Shown one piece after another: positions 1 through 5,724 of a DNA stretch of 14,195 bases. Source of the DNA: an uncultured Bacteroidales bacterium. GTDB lineage: Bacteria > Bacteroidota > Bacteroidia > Bacteroidales > Muribaculaceae. The position numbers were made by a program, and so were the translations under genes. The notes under the pieces are model-generated. The model was given only the letters and a program-made list of their open reading frames with translations, ran no database searches and was not told the DNA's origin. The stretch's first letter is position 1, and each line of letters opens with the position of its first letter. The DNA lies in contig URZM01000041.1 in the NCBI GenBank assembly GCA_900552315.1, positions 1 through 14,195 on the forward strand, in the 5' to 3' direction.

Positions 1-117
1 TCCGGGATATGGGTTATCTCGGAGGTCGTGGCTGTAAGCCTCTTAATCAACTGTTGTTTCTGTTCTGCGGTCAACTGCCCGCTCTCGATTGATATACTCG
101 ATTGATATATAAGGCAT
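1..117 (-). pseudogene. 4-oxalocrotonate tautomerase family gene, frameshifted, 3' end outside the window
   Basis: The reading begins MPYISIE, with the catalytic Pro directly after Met as expected for small tautomerases. A 13-base tandem duplication then shifts the frame. Beyond it the correct frame reads SGQLTAEQKQQLIKRLTATT and on to SEITHIP. This is about 77% identical, over 35 residues, to the intact tautomerase at 4998-5198. No start codon exists in the downstream frame close to the duplication, so a full protein cannot be made. It follows the YCII gene with only two bases between them, as the last visible gene of a leftward operon starting with the HxlR regulator. The intact family acts on small keto-enol or electrophilic substrates; the substrate here is unknown. 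Its C-terminal half lies outside the window. Confidence 0.8.
84..109. repeat. 13-bp perfect tandem duplication
   Basis: The unit ctcgattgatata occurs at 84-96 and again at 97-109. It lies within codons 3-7 of the leftward tautomerase gene. Thirteen is not a multiple of three, so it disrupts the frame. The paralogue at 4998-5198 has a single copy, which suggests replication slippage in this copy. Confidence 0.9.
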
Positions 118-119
118 AA

Positions 120-408
120 TCAGAAGATATTTTTGAGAGCATCATTGCCGAACATCGTCGGAGTAAATTCCACAATCTGATAATTGGCGATACCGTTGAT
201 GTTGAACGGTTTTTTTGCAATTATGGCATCCACTACAGTACGGTCGTCTGCTTTAATCATAAATCACTCCGCCCACCTGCGGTGTCTGTGGCCCGGAAGC
301 AATGAAATCACCTGTGGCGTAATGTTTAGCGAGATATTCACGGTGTGCGGCAAGGAATCTATCAACCTCGCTCAACGTTTTCTTATATGTATGAATTGCT
401 ATAAACAT
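120..408 (-). pseudogene. YCII-domain protein, split by a +1 frameshift
   Basis: From ATG at 408 the frame reads MFIAIHTYKKTL and on to HREYLAKHYATGDFIASGPQ, a typical YCII (dimeric alpha/beta barrel) N-terminus with its His and Asp. It stops at 253-255 after 51 codons. With one base removed from the A run at 261-263, the frame continues MIKADDRTVVDAIIAKKPFN and ends ...IVEFTPTMFGNDALKNIF at 120, a full length of about 96 residues. The first stop overlaps an in-frame ATG (258-260), so two half-proteins of 51 and 46 residues could be produced. The gene starts one base after the HxlR stop and ends two bases before the tautomerase start. The C-terminal part closely resembles the YCII part of the fusion ORF at 5721-6125. 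The family's role is poorly defined, possibly hydrolytic or dehydrating. A sequencing error in the short A run is possible. Confidence 0.8.
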
Positions 409-409
409 A

Positions 410-763
410 TCAATATTCTGAATTTTCACGGTTTGAAATTATAGTGTCGAAGTTGTCGCGCCCCCAGTTGATGAGGGCTTCGACATGAGGCAAAAGTGTT
501 CTGCCGAAGTCCGTTACCGAGTATTCTGTCCGTGGAGGTACGTCCGGGAACAGTTCACGGCGGATTATGCCGTCCGTGGTCAACTGTCTGAGAACTTGCG
601 AAAGCACTTTCTCCGATACCGACGGGATGTTTCGGTACAATTCATTGAAACGCACCGGCTCGTTCTCGGATATCTTCACGAGAACAACCATTGCCCATTT
701 GTTGCCCAGCCATTCAAGCATCGGAGCGGCCTTGCAATATTCGTAGTCTAATTTTTTTGCCAT
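410..763 (-). CDS. HxlR-family winged-helix transcriptional regulator
   Basis: A 117-residue protein of usual HxlR length. It opens with MAKKLDYEYC and continues through the family-typical PMLEWLGNKWAMVVL. The winged helix follows: the turn and recognition helix fall at about residues 38-62 (RFNELYRNIPSVSEKVLSQV), and the wing at 65-84 includes PPRTEYSVT. The only Cys is Cys10, just before the first DNA-binding-domain helix. In YodB/HypR-type members such an N-terminal Cys senses electrophiles or oxidants, so a redox role is a reasonable inference. The ATG at 763 is preferred over a TTG at 772. It is the first gene of an operon with the YCII and tautomerase genes (1-bp and 2-bp gaps) and is divergent from the radical SAM gene. 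It probably regulates this operon and perhaps the divergent gene. It appears intact although both downstream genes are broken. Confidence 0.88.
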   Translation of the reverse strand: MAKKLDYEYCKAAPMLEWLGNKWAMVVLVKISENEPVRFNELYRNIPSVSEKVLSQVLRQLTTDGIIRRELFPDVPPRTEYSVTDFGRTLLPHVEALINWGRDNFDTIISNRENSEY

Positions 764-809
764 TGTCAACAATGCAAAAATGGTTGATTATTAGTAATAC
801 TGACTTTTC

Positions 810-834
810 GGTAAGGGTCAAACCTCTTGGTAAG
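810..834. promoter_or_regulatory. candidate HxlR operator: GGTAAG direct repeat
   Basis: GGTAAG occurs at 810-815 and 829-834, a period of 19 bases (about two helical turns), each copy preceded by CTT within a few bases. The pair lies between the divergent HxlR and radical SAM genes and directly upstream of the -33 element of the latter. Assignment to HxlR is inference from position only. Confidence 0.3.
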
Positions 835-837
835 TCA

Positions 838-868
838 TTGCTTTCACTCTGATAATCACCTAATTTTG
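838..868 (+). promoter_or_regulatory. Bacteroidetes-type promoter for the radical SAM gene
   Basis: TTG at 838-840, a 20-base spacer, then TAATTTTG at 861-868, which matches TAnnTTTG exactly. Transcription should begin near 875, which places the true start codon at 899 and excludes the further upstream TTG/GTG-type starts. Confidence 0.7.
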
Positions 869-898
869 CACTGCGAAGTTACAAAAAATAAACGAGAT

Positions 899-1792
899 AT
901 GATATACCCGGAACTACATTTCACAGGGCAGGTATGGCGACCGCCATACGAAGCCAACTCACAACTCCTGCAACTTACGTCGGGATGCACATGGCACAAA
1001 TGCAAGTTTTGCAGCCTTTATCACGGTACACCGTTCCGTATGTCACCGTTATCGGAAGTGGAGGAAGACCTGAAAGTCATCCGCCGGTGGCAGCCACGCG
1101 CCCGACGTGTCTATCTCACAGGGGCAAATCCATTCGCATTGAGTTATGACAAATTAATGGATGTAGCTTTCCTTTTGAGAAATTATCTGCCACACATGGT
1201 ATCTTTCGGAATGTTTGCCCGTGTGACAGATATCAGGCAAAAGTCAGTGGAGGAGCTGAAGAACCTGAGACATCTCAAACTCGACAGCATCAACATCGGC
1301 ATCGAAACAGCACACGACCCGACACTGGAGCGTATGAACAAGGGTTATCATGCTTCCGACATACTCGAACAGCTTTCAAAACTTGACGAGGCAGGCATCC
1401 GCTACAATGTGTTTTATCTCAACGGGCTCGGAGGCAAAGGCAACGGCGAGGCAAGCGCGATAGCCACCGCGGATGTACTGAACAAACTGCATCCCTGCAT
1501 CATCAATATCGTTTCACTGACGATATTTCCCGAATCTCGATTATATCAGGAGGTATTGGACGGCACATACATAGAGGAACCAGAGATTGAGCGTCTGGTA
1601 GAGATGCGTACTCTTATCGATCGACTGAATATCAAGGTCAATCTGTTAGGACATCATATTTCCAATACGGTACCAATCACCGGAGCATTGCCGGATGACA
1701 AAACCGCAATTCTCCGTGAGTTTGACAAAGCGATAGCCCAGTTTCCGGAAAAGGAATTGAAAGCCTATCGGAACAGGATATGGCATCTGTGA
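899..1792 (+). CDS. radical SAM enzyme, function not assigned
   Basis: A 297-residue radical SAM protein. The cluster-binding cysteines are Cys30, Cys35 and Cys38 within SGCTWHKCKFCSL, which is CX4CX2C rather than the usual CX3CX2C; this spacing is known from other uncharacterised radical SAM lineages. Downstream parts fit the TIM-barrel core: a YLTGANPFAL strand-loop where the SAM-binding segment is expected, and INIGIETAHDPTLERMNKGY, typical of Elp3/HemN-like members. No extra C-terminal cluster motif, B12 domain or TRAM domain is visible, so MiaB- or methyltransferase-type activity is not indicated. The ATG at 899 was chosen because a matching promoter ends at 868. A strong terminator follows 20 bases after the stop, so it is a single-gene transcript, divergent from the HxlR operon. 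The substrate cannot be told from sequence. Confidence 0.85.
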   Translation: MIYPELHFTGQVWRPPYEANSQLLQLTSGCTWHKCKFCSLYHGTPFRMSPLSEVEEDLKVIRRWQPRARRVYLTGANPFALSYDKLMDVAFLLRNYLPHMVSFGMFARVTDIRQKSVEELKNLRHLKLDSINIGIETAHDPTLERMNKGYHASDILEQLSKLDEAGIRYNVFYLNGLGGKGNGEASAIATADVLNKLHPCIINIVSLTIFPESRLYQEVLDGTYIEEPEIERLVEMRTLIDRLNIKVNLLGHHISNTVPITGALPDDKTAILREFDKAIAQFPEKELKAYRNRIWHL

Positions 1793-1811
1793 AGATTTCG
1801 ATCCTGCTTTC

Positions 1812-1840
1812 AGCCTGCTCATTTTGGGCAGGCTTCTTTT
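1812..1840 (+). terminator. intrinsic terminator after the radical SAM gene
   Basis: Stem AGCCTGC (1812-1818) pairs with GCAGGCT (1828-1834) across a 9-base loop and is followed by TCTTTT. Confidence 0.85.
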
Positions 1841-1855
1841 CGTTGGTACATCGAC

Positions 1856-1899
1856 CATAGAATCAATTAATGGAATTTCAGGGTAATCCTATTTCTATG
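1856..1899. promoter_or_regulatory. possible upstream activator site: separated inverted repeat
   Basis: CATAGAA at 1856-1862 and TTCTATG at 1893-1899 are perfect inverted copies with 37 bases between their starts, lying just upstream of the sigma-54 promoter. Sigma-54 activators bind upstream inverted repeats, but these half-sites are short and A/T-rich, so chance is possible. Confidence 0.25.
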
Positions 1900-1912
1900 A
1901 GTGGGATGTGGA

Positions 1913-1929
1913 TTGGCACGGAATTTGCA
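1913..1929 (+). promoter_or_regulatory. sigma-54 (RpoN) promoter
   Basis: The 17 bases TTGGCACGGAATTTGCA match the sigma-54 consensus YTGGCACGrNNNTTGCW at every defined position, with GG (1915-1916) and GC (1927-1928) at the required 12-base offset. The predicted start of transcription is about 1940, giving a leader of about 78 bases before the ATG at 2018. No housekeeping-type promoter with good spacing was seen for this gene. Activity would need an AAA+ enhancer-binding protein encoded elsewhere. Confidence 0.75.
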
Positions 1930-2017
1930 GGTAATAGAATTGTGTGATCAATAGGCACACAGCTAAAATTGAAACGGATTAATCCTGCGTTTGTTTAACT
2001 AAAATTATTAAATTGTG

Positions 2018-2245
2018 ATGTCAATTACATTGGAAAATCTTGCTAAATTAGGAGCAAGTATGATTGTTGATGCCGAGGGCATGATGAGTAGCGCCTTGGA
2101 ATCAATTGCAAAAAAATGCGCAGAAAGCGGGGCCAAGCTGTATATCAAAAATGCGCATAAGCTGATGTCTATCGCTCTAGAGAGTATTGCTAAGGCAGGT
2201 AAGGGGAATGTGACCTTCGATTTCTCGAACGATAAGAAAAAGTAG
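2018..2245 (+). CDS. small three-repeat protein of unknown function, sigma-54 controlled
   Basis: A 75-residue protein, starting at ATG 2018 (a GTG directly before it at 2015 is an alternative). I do not recognise a named family. It holds three internal repeats, each a short helix-like part followed by a strand-like part: LENLAKLGASMIVDAEGMMS, then LESIAKKCAESGAKLYIKNA, then LESIAKAGKGNVTFDFSND. The linkers MMSSA and LMSIA are also alike. The pattern is LE-[SN]-[IL]-A-K, then a variable turn, then alternating hydrophobic residues, giving units of about 20-28 residues. No signal peptide, membrane segment or known catalytic motif is seen. One Cys lies in the second repeat. The consensus sigma-54 promoter 89 bases upstream argues that this is a real, conditionally expressed gene. 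No clear terminator follows directly. It could be a structural, scaffold or regulatory peptide; none of these can be claimed. Confidence 0.65.
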   Translation: MSITLENLAKLGASMIVDAEGMMSSALESIAKKCAESGAKLYIKNAHKLMSIALESIAKAGKGNVTFDFSNDKKK

Positions 2246-2261
2246 GTTCCTTCAAGTGTCG

Positions 2262-2488
2262 GTAATCAAAGAGGCTGTGTTCAAAATAGGCGATCCTCTG
2301 TTTTTCTCTGTCGATAATTTCCGGGAGCGCATCCTGCATACGAGGCGTTTTATAATGGCTTGACCGGATTCGATAAAGAGGAGTTCAAACGCTTCCACCG
2401 GTCTCACCCTACGCTGACCAATCAGGAAGCGATGTCGATGTTCAAGCTCAACCACGGACACTCCCAATGCATGGGAATGTCTCACGGA
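2262..2488 (+). pseudogene. decayed coding remnant, family unknown
   Basis: Two overlapping frames read like protein. The first (about 2269-2340) gives KEAVFKIGDPLFFSVDNFRE. The second, one base shifted from about 2339, gives YEAFYNGLTGFDKEEFKRFH, then RSHPTLTNQEAMSMFKLNHG, and stops in SHGL at 2494. The second frame is closed upstream by a stop at 2315, so a frameshift near 2335-2341 would be needed to join them. Composition and phrasing look like a real protein C-terminus, but I recognise no family. It may be the tail of a mobile or accessory gene that has been lost. Low certainty. Confidence 0.35.
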
Positions 2489-2501
2489 TTATAGCCCCAA
2501 C

Positions 2502-2545
2502 GCCACCGAGAGAGACTTCTCCTCCCTCGGTGGCTATATTTTATA
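2502..2545 (+). terminator. hairpin with T/A-rich tail, likely rightward terminator
   Basis: GCCACCGAG (2502-2510) pairs with CTCGGTGGC (2526-2534) around a 15-base loop, and TATATTTTATAA follows on the plus strand. The minus-strand side lacks a T run, so it is a poorer terminator for the leftward operon that ends at 2541, though it may also protect the 3' end of that transcript. Confidence 0.55.
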
Positions 2546-3161
2546 ATGCATCTACATTGCCGGATTGTATATTTTGAATAGAGCTTTGGATTTTTTCAAT
2601 GGGCCAGTTCCACCATTGTATCTCCATAAGTTTCTGTATAACTTCCGGTGCGAATCTTTTACGAATCTCTTTCCCCGGAACACCGCCAACGATTGAATAT
2701 GGCTCTACATCTTTGGTGACGACAGCTCTTGTACCGATAATCGCTCCGTCACCAATGCGGACTCCGGCCATGATGACTGCGTCATAGCCTATCCATACAT
2801 CATTGCCAATCACAATATCGCCTTTGTTGTCCCACGCTGTGGCCACTTCTGATTTCGGCAAATTCCATTCCTCAAAGAACAAAGGGAAGGTATAGGTAGA
2901 AAGTGATTTAAGCGTATGGTCGGCGCAGTTGAAAATGAACTTTGCACCGCAGGCTATCGAACAGAACTTACCGATAATAAGCCTGTCATTATTTATCGGA
3001 TAATGATAGAGGACATTGTTTTTCTCGAAGTCTCGTGGATCATTCACAAAATTGTTGTATATTGTGAAATCTCCGACCTCGATTGTCGGGCGCGTGACAA
3101 TCGATTTCAGATACACCGTCTGTGTATCACCGGTTCTTGGATAAATCTTGTCGTTCTTCAT
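2541..3161 (-). CDS. Vat/CatB-type xenobiotic O-acetyltransferase
   Basis: A 206-residue left-handed beta-helix acetyltransferase, the usual length for streptogramin A (Vat) and CatB-type enzymes, which are cytoplasmic trimers using acetyl-CoA. Visible marks: YHYPINNDRLIIGKFCSI (about 52-69), the NCADHT segment with His82 where the catalytic His of the family sits, and hexapeptide repeats IVIGNDVWIG, AVIMAGVRIGDGAIIGTRAV (about 117-147). These are followed by GGVPGKEIRKRF and QWWNWPIEKI, both typical of Vat C-termini. The family NGANH segment here reads NCADH, so substrate preference may differ from drug-modifying Vat enzymes. Its ATG overlaps the stop of the upstream gene (ATGA), so it is translationally coupled. 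It is the last gene of the long leftward operon. The broken gene at 4215-4955 is a diverged relative. An antibiotic substrate is not proven. Confidence 0.88.
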   Translation of the reverse strand: MKNDKIYPRTGDTQTVYLKSIVTRPTIEVGDFTIYNNFVNDPRDFEKNNVLYHYPINNDRLIIGKFCSIACGAKFIFNCADHTLKSLSTYTFPLFFEEWNLPKSEVATAWDNKGDIVIGNDVWIGYDAVIMAGVRIGDGAIIGTRAVVTKDVEPYSIVGGVPGKEIRKRFAPEVIQKLMEIQWWNWPIEKIQSSIQNIQSGNVDAL

Positions 3162-3757
3162 TTTGGGATTATCAGCTTATACATAGTTGCTATATCCTCC
3201 GCTACCATCTCGAATTTTGACTTTTCAATCAAGATGTTCTGCCCCGTCATAATATAAGAGGGTATAATGCGTATCCCTTTATAGAAAATTTCGGTATTAC
3301 GCAATTTGTAGGTTGATATACTTGGAACGGCATTTTTCCCGGATTCTTTCTTGCTGATGGTGTTGAACGCTTTTTTTGCAACATCCCCCATCAACATGAT
3401 AACCTTAAGATTAGGAAACAATTGAATTTCACGTTCAAGAGCAGGCAGACTTTTTTCAATACTTTCCTTTGAAACAGCGTATTCCGATTTAGGAGTCTTG
3501 ACAGCGTTTGTTATATAAATGCCGAGGTTCAATATATCATGAATGCTGTTTACCTCAATACCGGCATGTAGAAACAGAGGTATAGTAGTCGACATATATG
3601 CTGAATCGAGTTTTCCATAGAAATCATCGTCAGAATCAATAGGTACAACTTCGTTTATCATGATAGCCTGTATCGTTTCCGGCTCGACAATTACGTCATT
3701 AAACGTCAATTTTTTTGTATTTTCGGAAAATTGCTGCAACTCTGCCTTTACATTCAT
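3158..3757 (-). CDS. uracil-DNA glycosylase family-like protein
   Basis: A 199-residue protein of the group usually annotated as uracil-DNA glycosylase family. The segment LGIYITNAVKTPKSEY (78-93) resembles the NVVKCRP region of family 4/5 glycosylases, and VIMLMGDVAKKAF (119-131) resembles their GxxA strand-helix. ISTYKLRN and SYIMTG follow in the second half, but the canonical GQDPY water-activating motif and a clear HPS motif are absent, so classic glycosylase activity is uncertain. There are no cysteines arranged for an iron-sulfur cluster. It starts by ATGA overlap with the reductase gene and ends by ATGA overlap with the acetyltransferase gene, so it is firmly part of this operon. This places a DNA-repair-like fold among detoxification enzymes. 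It may act on a small nucleobase-like substrate instead of DNA; this is inference. Confidence 0.75.
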   Translation of the reverse strand: MNVKAELQQFSENTKKLTFNDVIVEPETIQAIMINEVVPIDSDDDFYGKLDSAYMSTTIPLFLHAGIEVNSIHDILNLGIYITNAVKTPKSEYAVSKESIEKSLPALEREIQLFPNLKVIMLMGDVAKKAFNTISKKESGKNAVPSISTYKLRNTEIFYKGIRIIPSYIMTGQNILIEKSKFEMVAEDIATMYKLIIPK

Positions 3758-4290
3758 AATCTTATTCTTTTAAGGATAAAACTCATATTTTCGCCAAGAT
3801 TGCGCATGTTTGCCATACCTTCATCATCATTTATGACATCTCCTACATTCTTGCCGTAAACCATATTCCAGTATGTTGAGCCAACAACAATCATCTCCTT
3901 ATTGAGCATAAAATGGTTCATGGTATCGACAGTTGTCATTCCTCCGCCACGACGAACAGCTGCAACCGAAGCTCCGACCTTATGGTGAAGAAGTCCGGGA
4001 TTGGTGGCGACAACGACACCGGCACGCTCCAGAAACGCTTTCATTTTGGCCGAAACGTCGGCGGAATAGACCGGGGAACCGAGTATGATGCCGTCGGCAT
4101 CGACCATTCGGCTGAATATCTCCGCAAAACCGTCTTTGGTAAACACACAGTTACCTCGACCTTTGCAGGCGAAACATCCCCGGCATGGCTGAATCTCATA
4201 ATCAGCCAACTGTATCAGCTCAGTCTCGATACCCTCTTTCTCCAGCTCATCAAATACCTTGCCGATAATGATAGCCGTGTTGCCCCCCAT
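3754..4290 (-). CDS. flavodoxin-fold NAD(P)H reductase, N-terminally truncated
   Basis: A 178-residue protein of the NADPH-dependent FMN reductase / iron-sulfur flavoprotein group. CRGCFACKGRGNC (about 36-48) is the compact Cys cluster common in this group. GIILGSPVYSADVSAKMKAF is the flavin-binding loop and strand, and GASVAAVRRGGGMTTVDTMN the following strand and helix. The chain begins MGGNTAIIIGKV, which in full-length relatives is preceded by the first beta strand and the start of the phosphate-binding loop (about 10-14 residues, of the kind ...GSPR). Those residues are missing: upstream bases belong to the broken acetyltransferase gene in another frame. FMN binding is therefore probably weakened, and the gene may be a pseudogene. 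It is followed by ATGA overlap with the next gene. Confidence 0.75.
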   Translation of the reverse strand: MGGNTAIIIGKVFDELEKEGIETELIQLADYEIQPCRGCFACKGRGNCVFTKDGFAEIFSRMVDADGIILGSPVYSADVSAKMKAFLERAGVVVATNPGLLHHKVGASVAAVRRGGGMTTVDTMNHFMLNKEMIVVGSTYWNMVYGKNVGDVINDDEGMANMRNLGENMSFILKRIRL

Positions 4291-4955
4291 GTTTGTTCGT
4301 TTTCCTTGAGATATGTCCTTATAAAAGATTTCATCGCCTCTTGATCGGGAGTCGTAAGGACCTGCATCAGCGCGTCAACCTCTTCTATAGGCTTCTCCCA
4401 CCAGCGCAATCGGAGAAGCAGCTCGATTGCCTCATCATCGAACCGTCGGCGCACCACCCTTGCCGGATTGCCTGCTGCAATGCAATAGGGTGGAATGTCA
4501 GTGGCAACGGTGGCGTTCGTCCCGATTATGGCGCCATCGCCAATATGCACTCCCGGCATTATGGTCACGTTCTGGCCTATCCACACGTCGTTTCCGACAA
4601 CGGTGTCGCCTTTAAGCGGCAATTCATCCTTCACTGGCGCAATCATCCCTCCCCAGGAGCCGCCCATGATATAAAACGGATAGGTTGTGGCGCAATCCAT
4701 CCTGTGGTTCGCGCCGTTCATTATGAAATTCACACCTCAGGCAATAGCGCAGAAATTGCCTATGATGAGCCTATCGCCAATGAAATCATAGAAATGAGTT
4801 ACATGCTCCTCAAACCGGTCGGCTCCATCGACATCATCGTAATAAGTTTAGTCACCGATGATGATTCGCGGATTCTTTATCACATTCTTTATGTAGCACA
4901 CGCTCGGAATAGCGGGATTAGGGAACACCGCATCTTTATCGGGAAACTTATTCAT
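4215..4955 (-). pseudogene. Vat-type acetyltransferase with two in-frame stops, fused out of frame to the reductase gene
   Basis: From ATG at 4955 one frame reads an entire Vat-like enzyme: MNKFPDKDAVFPNPAIPSVC, RIIIGD, stop TAA (4848-4850), TYYDDVDG, DRLIIGNFCAIA, stop TGA (4737-4739), then GVNFIMNGANHRMD with the catalytic His. The hexapeptide repeats GNDVWIGQNVTIMPGVHIGD follow, and RLRWWEKPIEEVDAL near the end. Family alignment expects Tyr at the first stop and Arg at the second, so each is a single-base change (TAT/C to TAA, CGA to TGA). After about FIRTYLKENE (4300-4320) the frame runs out of frame into the reductase gene until 4215, marking a deletion junction near 4290-4300. An unbroken frame from 4733 would lack the N-terminal third. 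It lies 42 bases after the tautomerase gene. It is a paralogue of the intact enzyme at 2541-3161. Confidence 0.85.
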
Positions 4956-4997
4956 GACTTTTTTATGACAATTCATTTTACGGACGTAATGTCAGGC

Positions 4998-5198
4998 TCA
5001 TGCCTTGTAGCTGCGCTTTATCTCGTCAATGGACTTGCCGCCTATGCCGAAATTCTCATCAGGCACTTCTTTGATTGTGACCGTGAAGAACTCCTCCGGG
5101 ATATTGGTTATCTCCGAGGCTGTGGATGTAAGCCGTTCTATAAGCAGCCTTTTCTGTTCAGCGGTCAGCCTGCCGCTCTCCATCGATATATATGGCAT
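4998..5198 (-). CDS. 4-oxalocrotonate tautomerase family protein
   Basis: A 66-residue protein of the usual length for the small tautomerases, which form hexamers of short chains. MPYISMESGRLTAEQ gives the catalytic N-terminal Pro exposed after Met removal, and VPDENFGIGGKSIDEIKRSY matches the family C-terminus. The conserved Arg pair of 4-OT is not clear, so the substrate is unknown. The start overlaps the end of the GNAT gene by 41 bases. It is the intact paralogue of the broken gene at 1-117. Small tautomerases of this kind detoxify or isomerise keto acids and electrophilic carbonyls; a role beside reductases and acetyltransferases is consistent but not shown. Confidence 0.9.
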   Translation of the reverse strand: MPYISMESGRLTAEQKRLLIERLTSTASEITNIPEEFFTVTIKEVPDENFGIGGKSIDEIKRSYKA

Positions 5199-5724
5199 GA
5201 TAACGTTCTTTTGTCATGTTGTAGACATGCTCTGTTCGTCTGTCTCCGAGCGGAGACATGATATCGCTGTCGGTATGATGATATTCGAATCCGCACTTCT
5301 CGCAAACACGCTTCGATTTTAGATTCCCATCATAATATCTGCACCACACCCTCTTGAGACACAAATCATTGAAGCTCCGAGCCAGCAATGCACCTACAGC
5401 CTCAGGAATCAGACCCTCTCCCCAATACGGCTTGCCGAGCCAATAGCCAATCTCAGCCTCGTCATCTTTCACACCTGCGGCATTAAGGCTGTCTGCGAAC
5501 ATTATGCCGCAGCAACCGATAGGCTCGCCGCTACGCTTCAGCACAACTGCGTATGTTTCAGGAGCGGCAAAAACAGTCCTGATTATCTCAAGGCTGTTCT
5601 CCACAGAAACATGCGGTCTCCACCCTGCGATAGGTCCTATATCTGGATCGCTTGCATACTTATAGAGTATTCCGGCTTCCGATTCTTGCCATGGACGCAA
5701 AACCAATCTTTCAGTTTCAATCAT
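5158..5724 (-). CDS. GNAT family N-acetyltransferase (RimJ/RimL type)
   Basis: A 188-residue GNAT protein of the Acetyltransf_3 type. It opens MIETERLVLRPWQESE, the standard RimJ/RimL start. EAEIGYWLGKPYWGEGLIPE carries strand 4 and the acetyl-CoA pyrophosphate loop (Q/R-x-x-G-x-G-like, here YWGEG), and SKRVCEKCGFEYHH is the typical C-terminal beta-bulge region. The ATG at 5724 is chosen; the frame is open a little further upstream, but ATG 5724 overlaps the stop of the preceding fusion ORF (ATGA). The last residues (about YHAIYIDGERQADR) overlap the tautomerase start by 41 bases and may be a secondary extension. The substrate could be a protein N-terminus or a small amine; it cannot be told here. 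The left-edge operon has no counterpart between its YCII and tautomerase genes, so this gene is specific to this copy. Confidence 0.87.
   Translation of the reverse strand: MIETERLVLRPWQESEAGILYKYASDPDIGPIAGWRPHVSVENSLEIIRTVFAAPETYAVVLKRSGEPIGCCGIMFADSLNAAGVKDDEAEIGYWLGKPYWGEGLIPEAVGALLARSFNDLCLKRVWCRYYDGNLKSKRVCEKCGFEYHHTDSDIMSPLGDRRTEHVYNMTKERYHAIYIDGERQADR

Noticed and set aside
827..898. N-terminal extension of the radical SAM protein
   Set aside because: The promoter -7 element at 861-868 would lie inside it, and the residues do not resemble the family; ATG at 899 is a better start.
4737..4850. Stop-codon readthrough or selenocysteine decoding in the Vat-like gene
   Set aside because: One stop is TAA and one TGA, family residues there are Tyr and Arg, and the gene also has a 3' deletion scar; simple decay explains it better.
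4293..5261. Plus-strand open frame of 322 codons
   Set aside because: It lies antisense to the acetyltransferase pseudogene and the tautomerase and GNAT genes, whose family motifs are clear; its own translation shows no recognisable motif.
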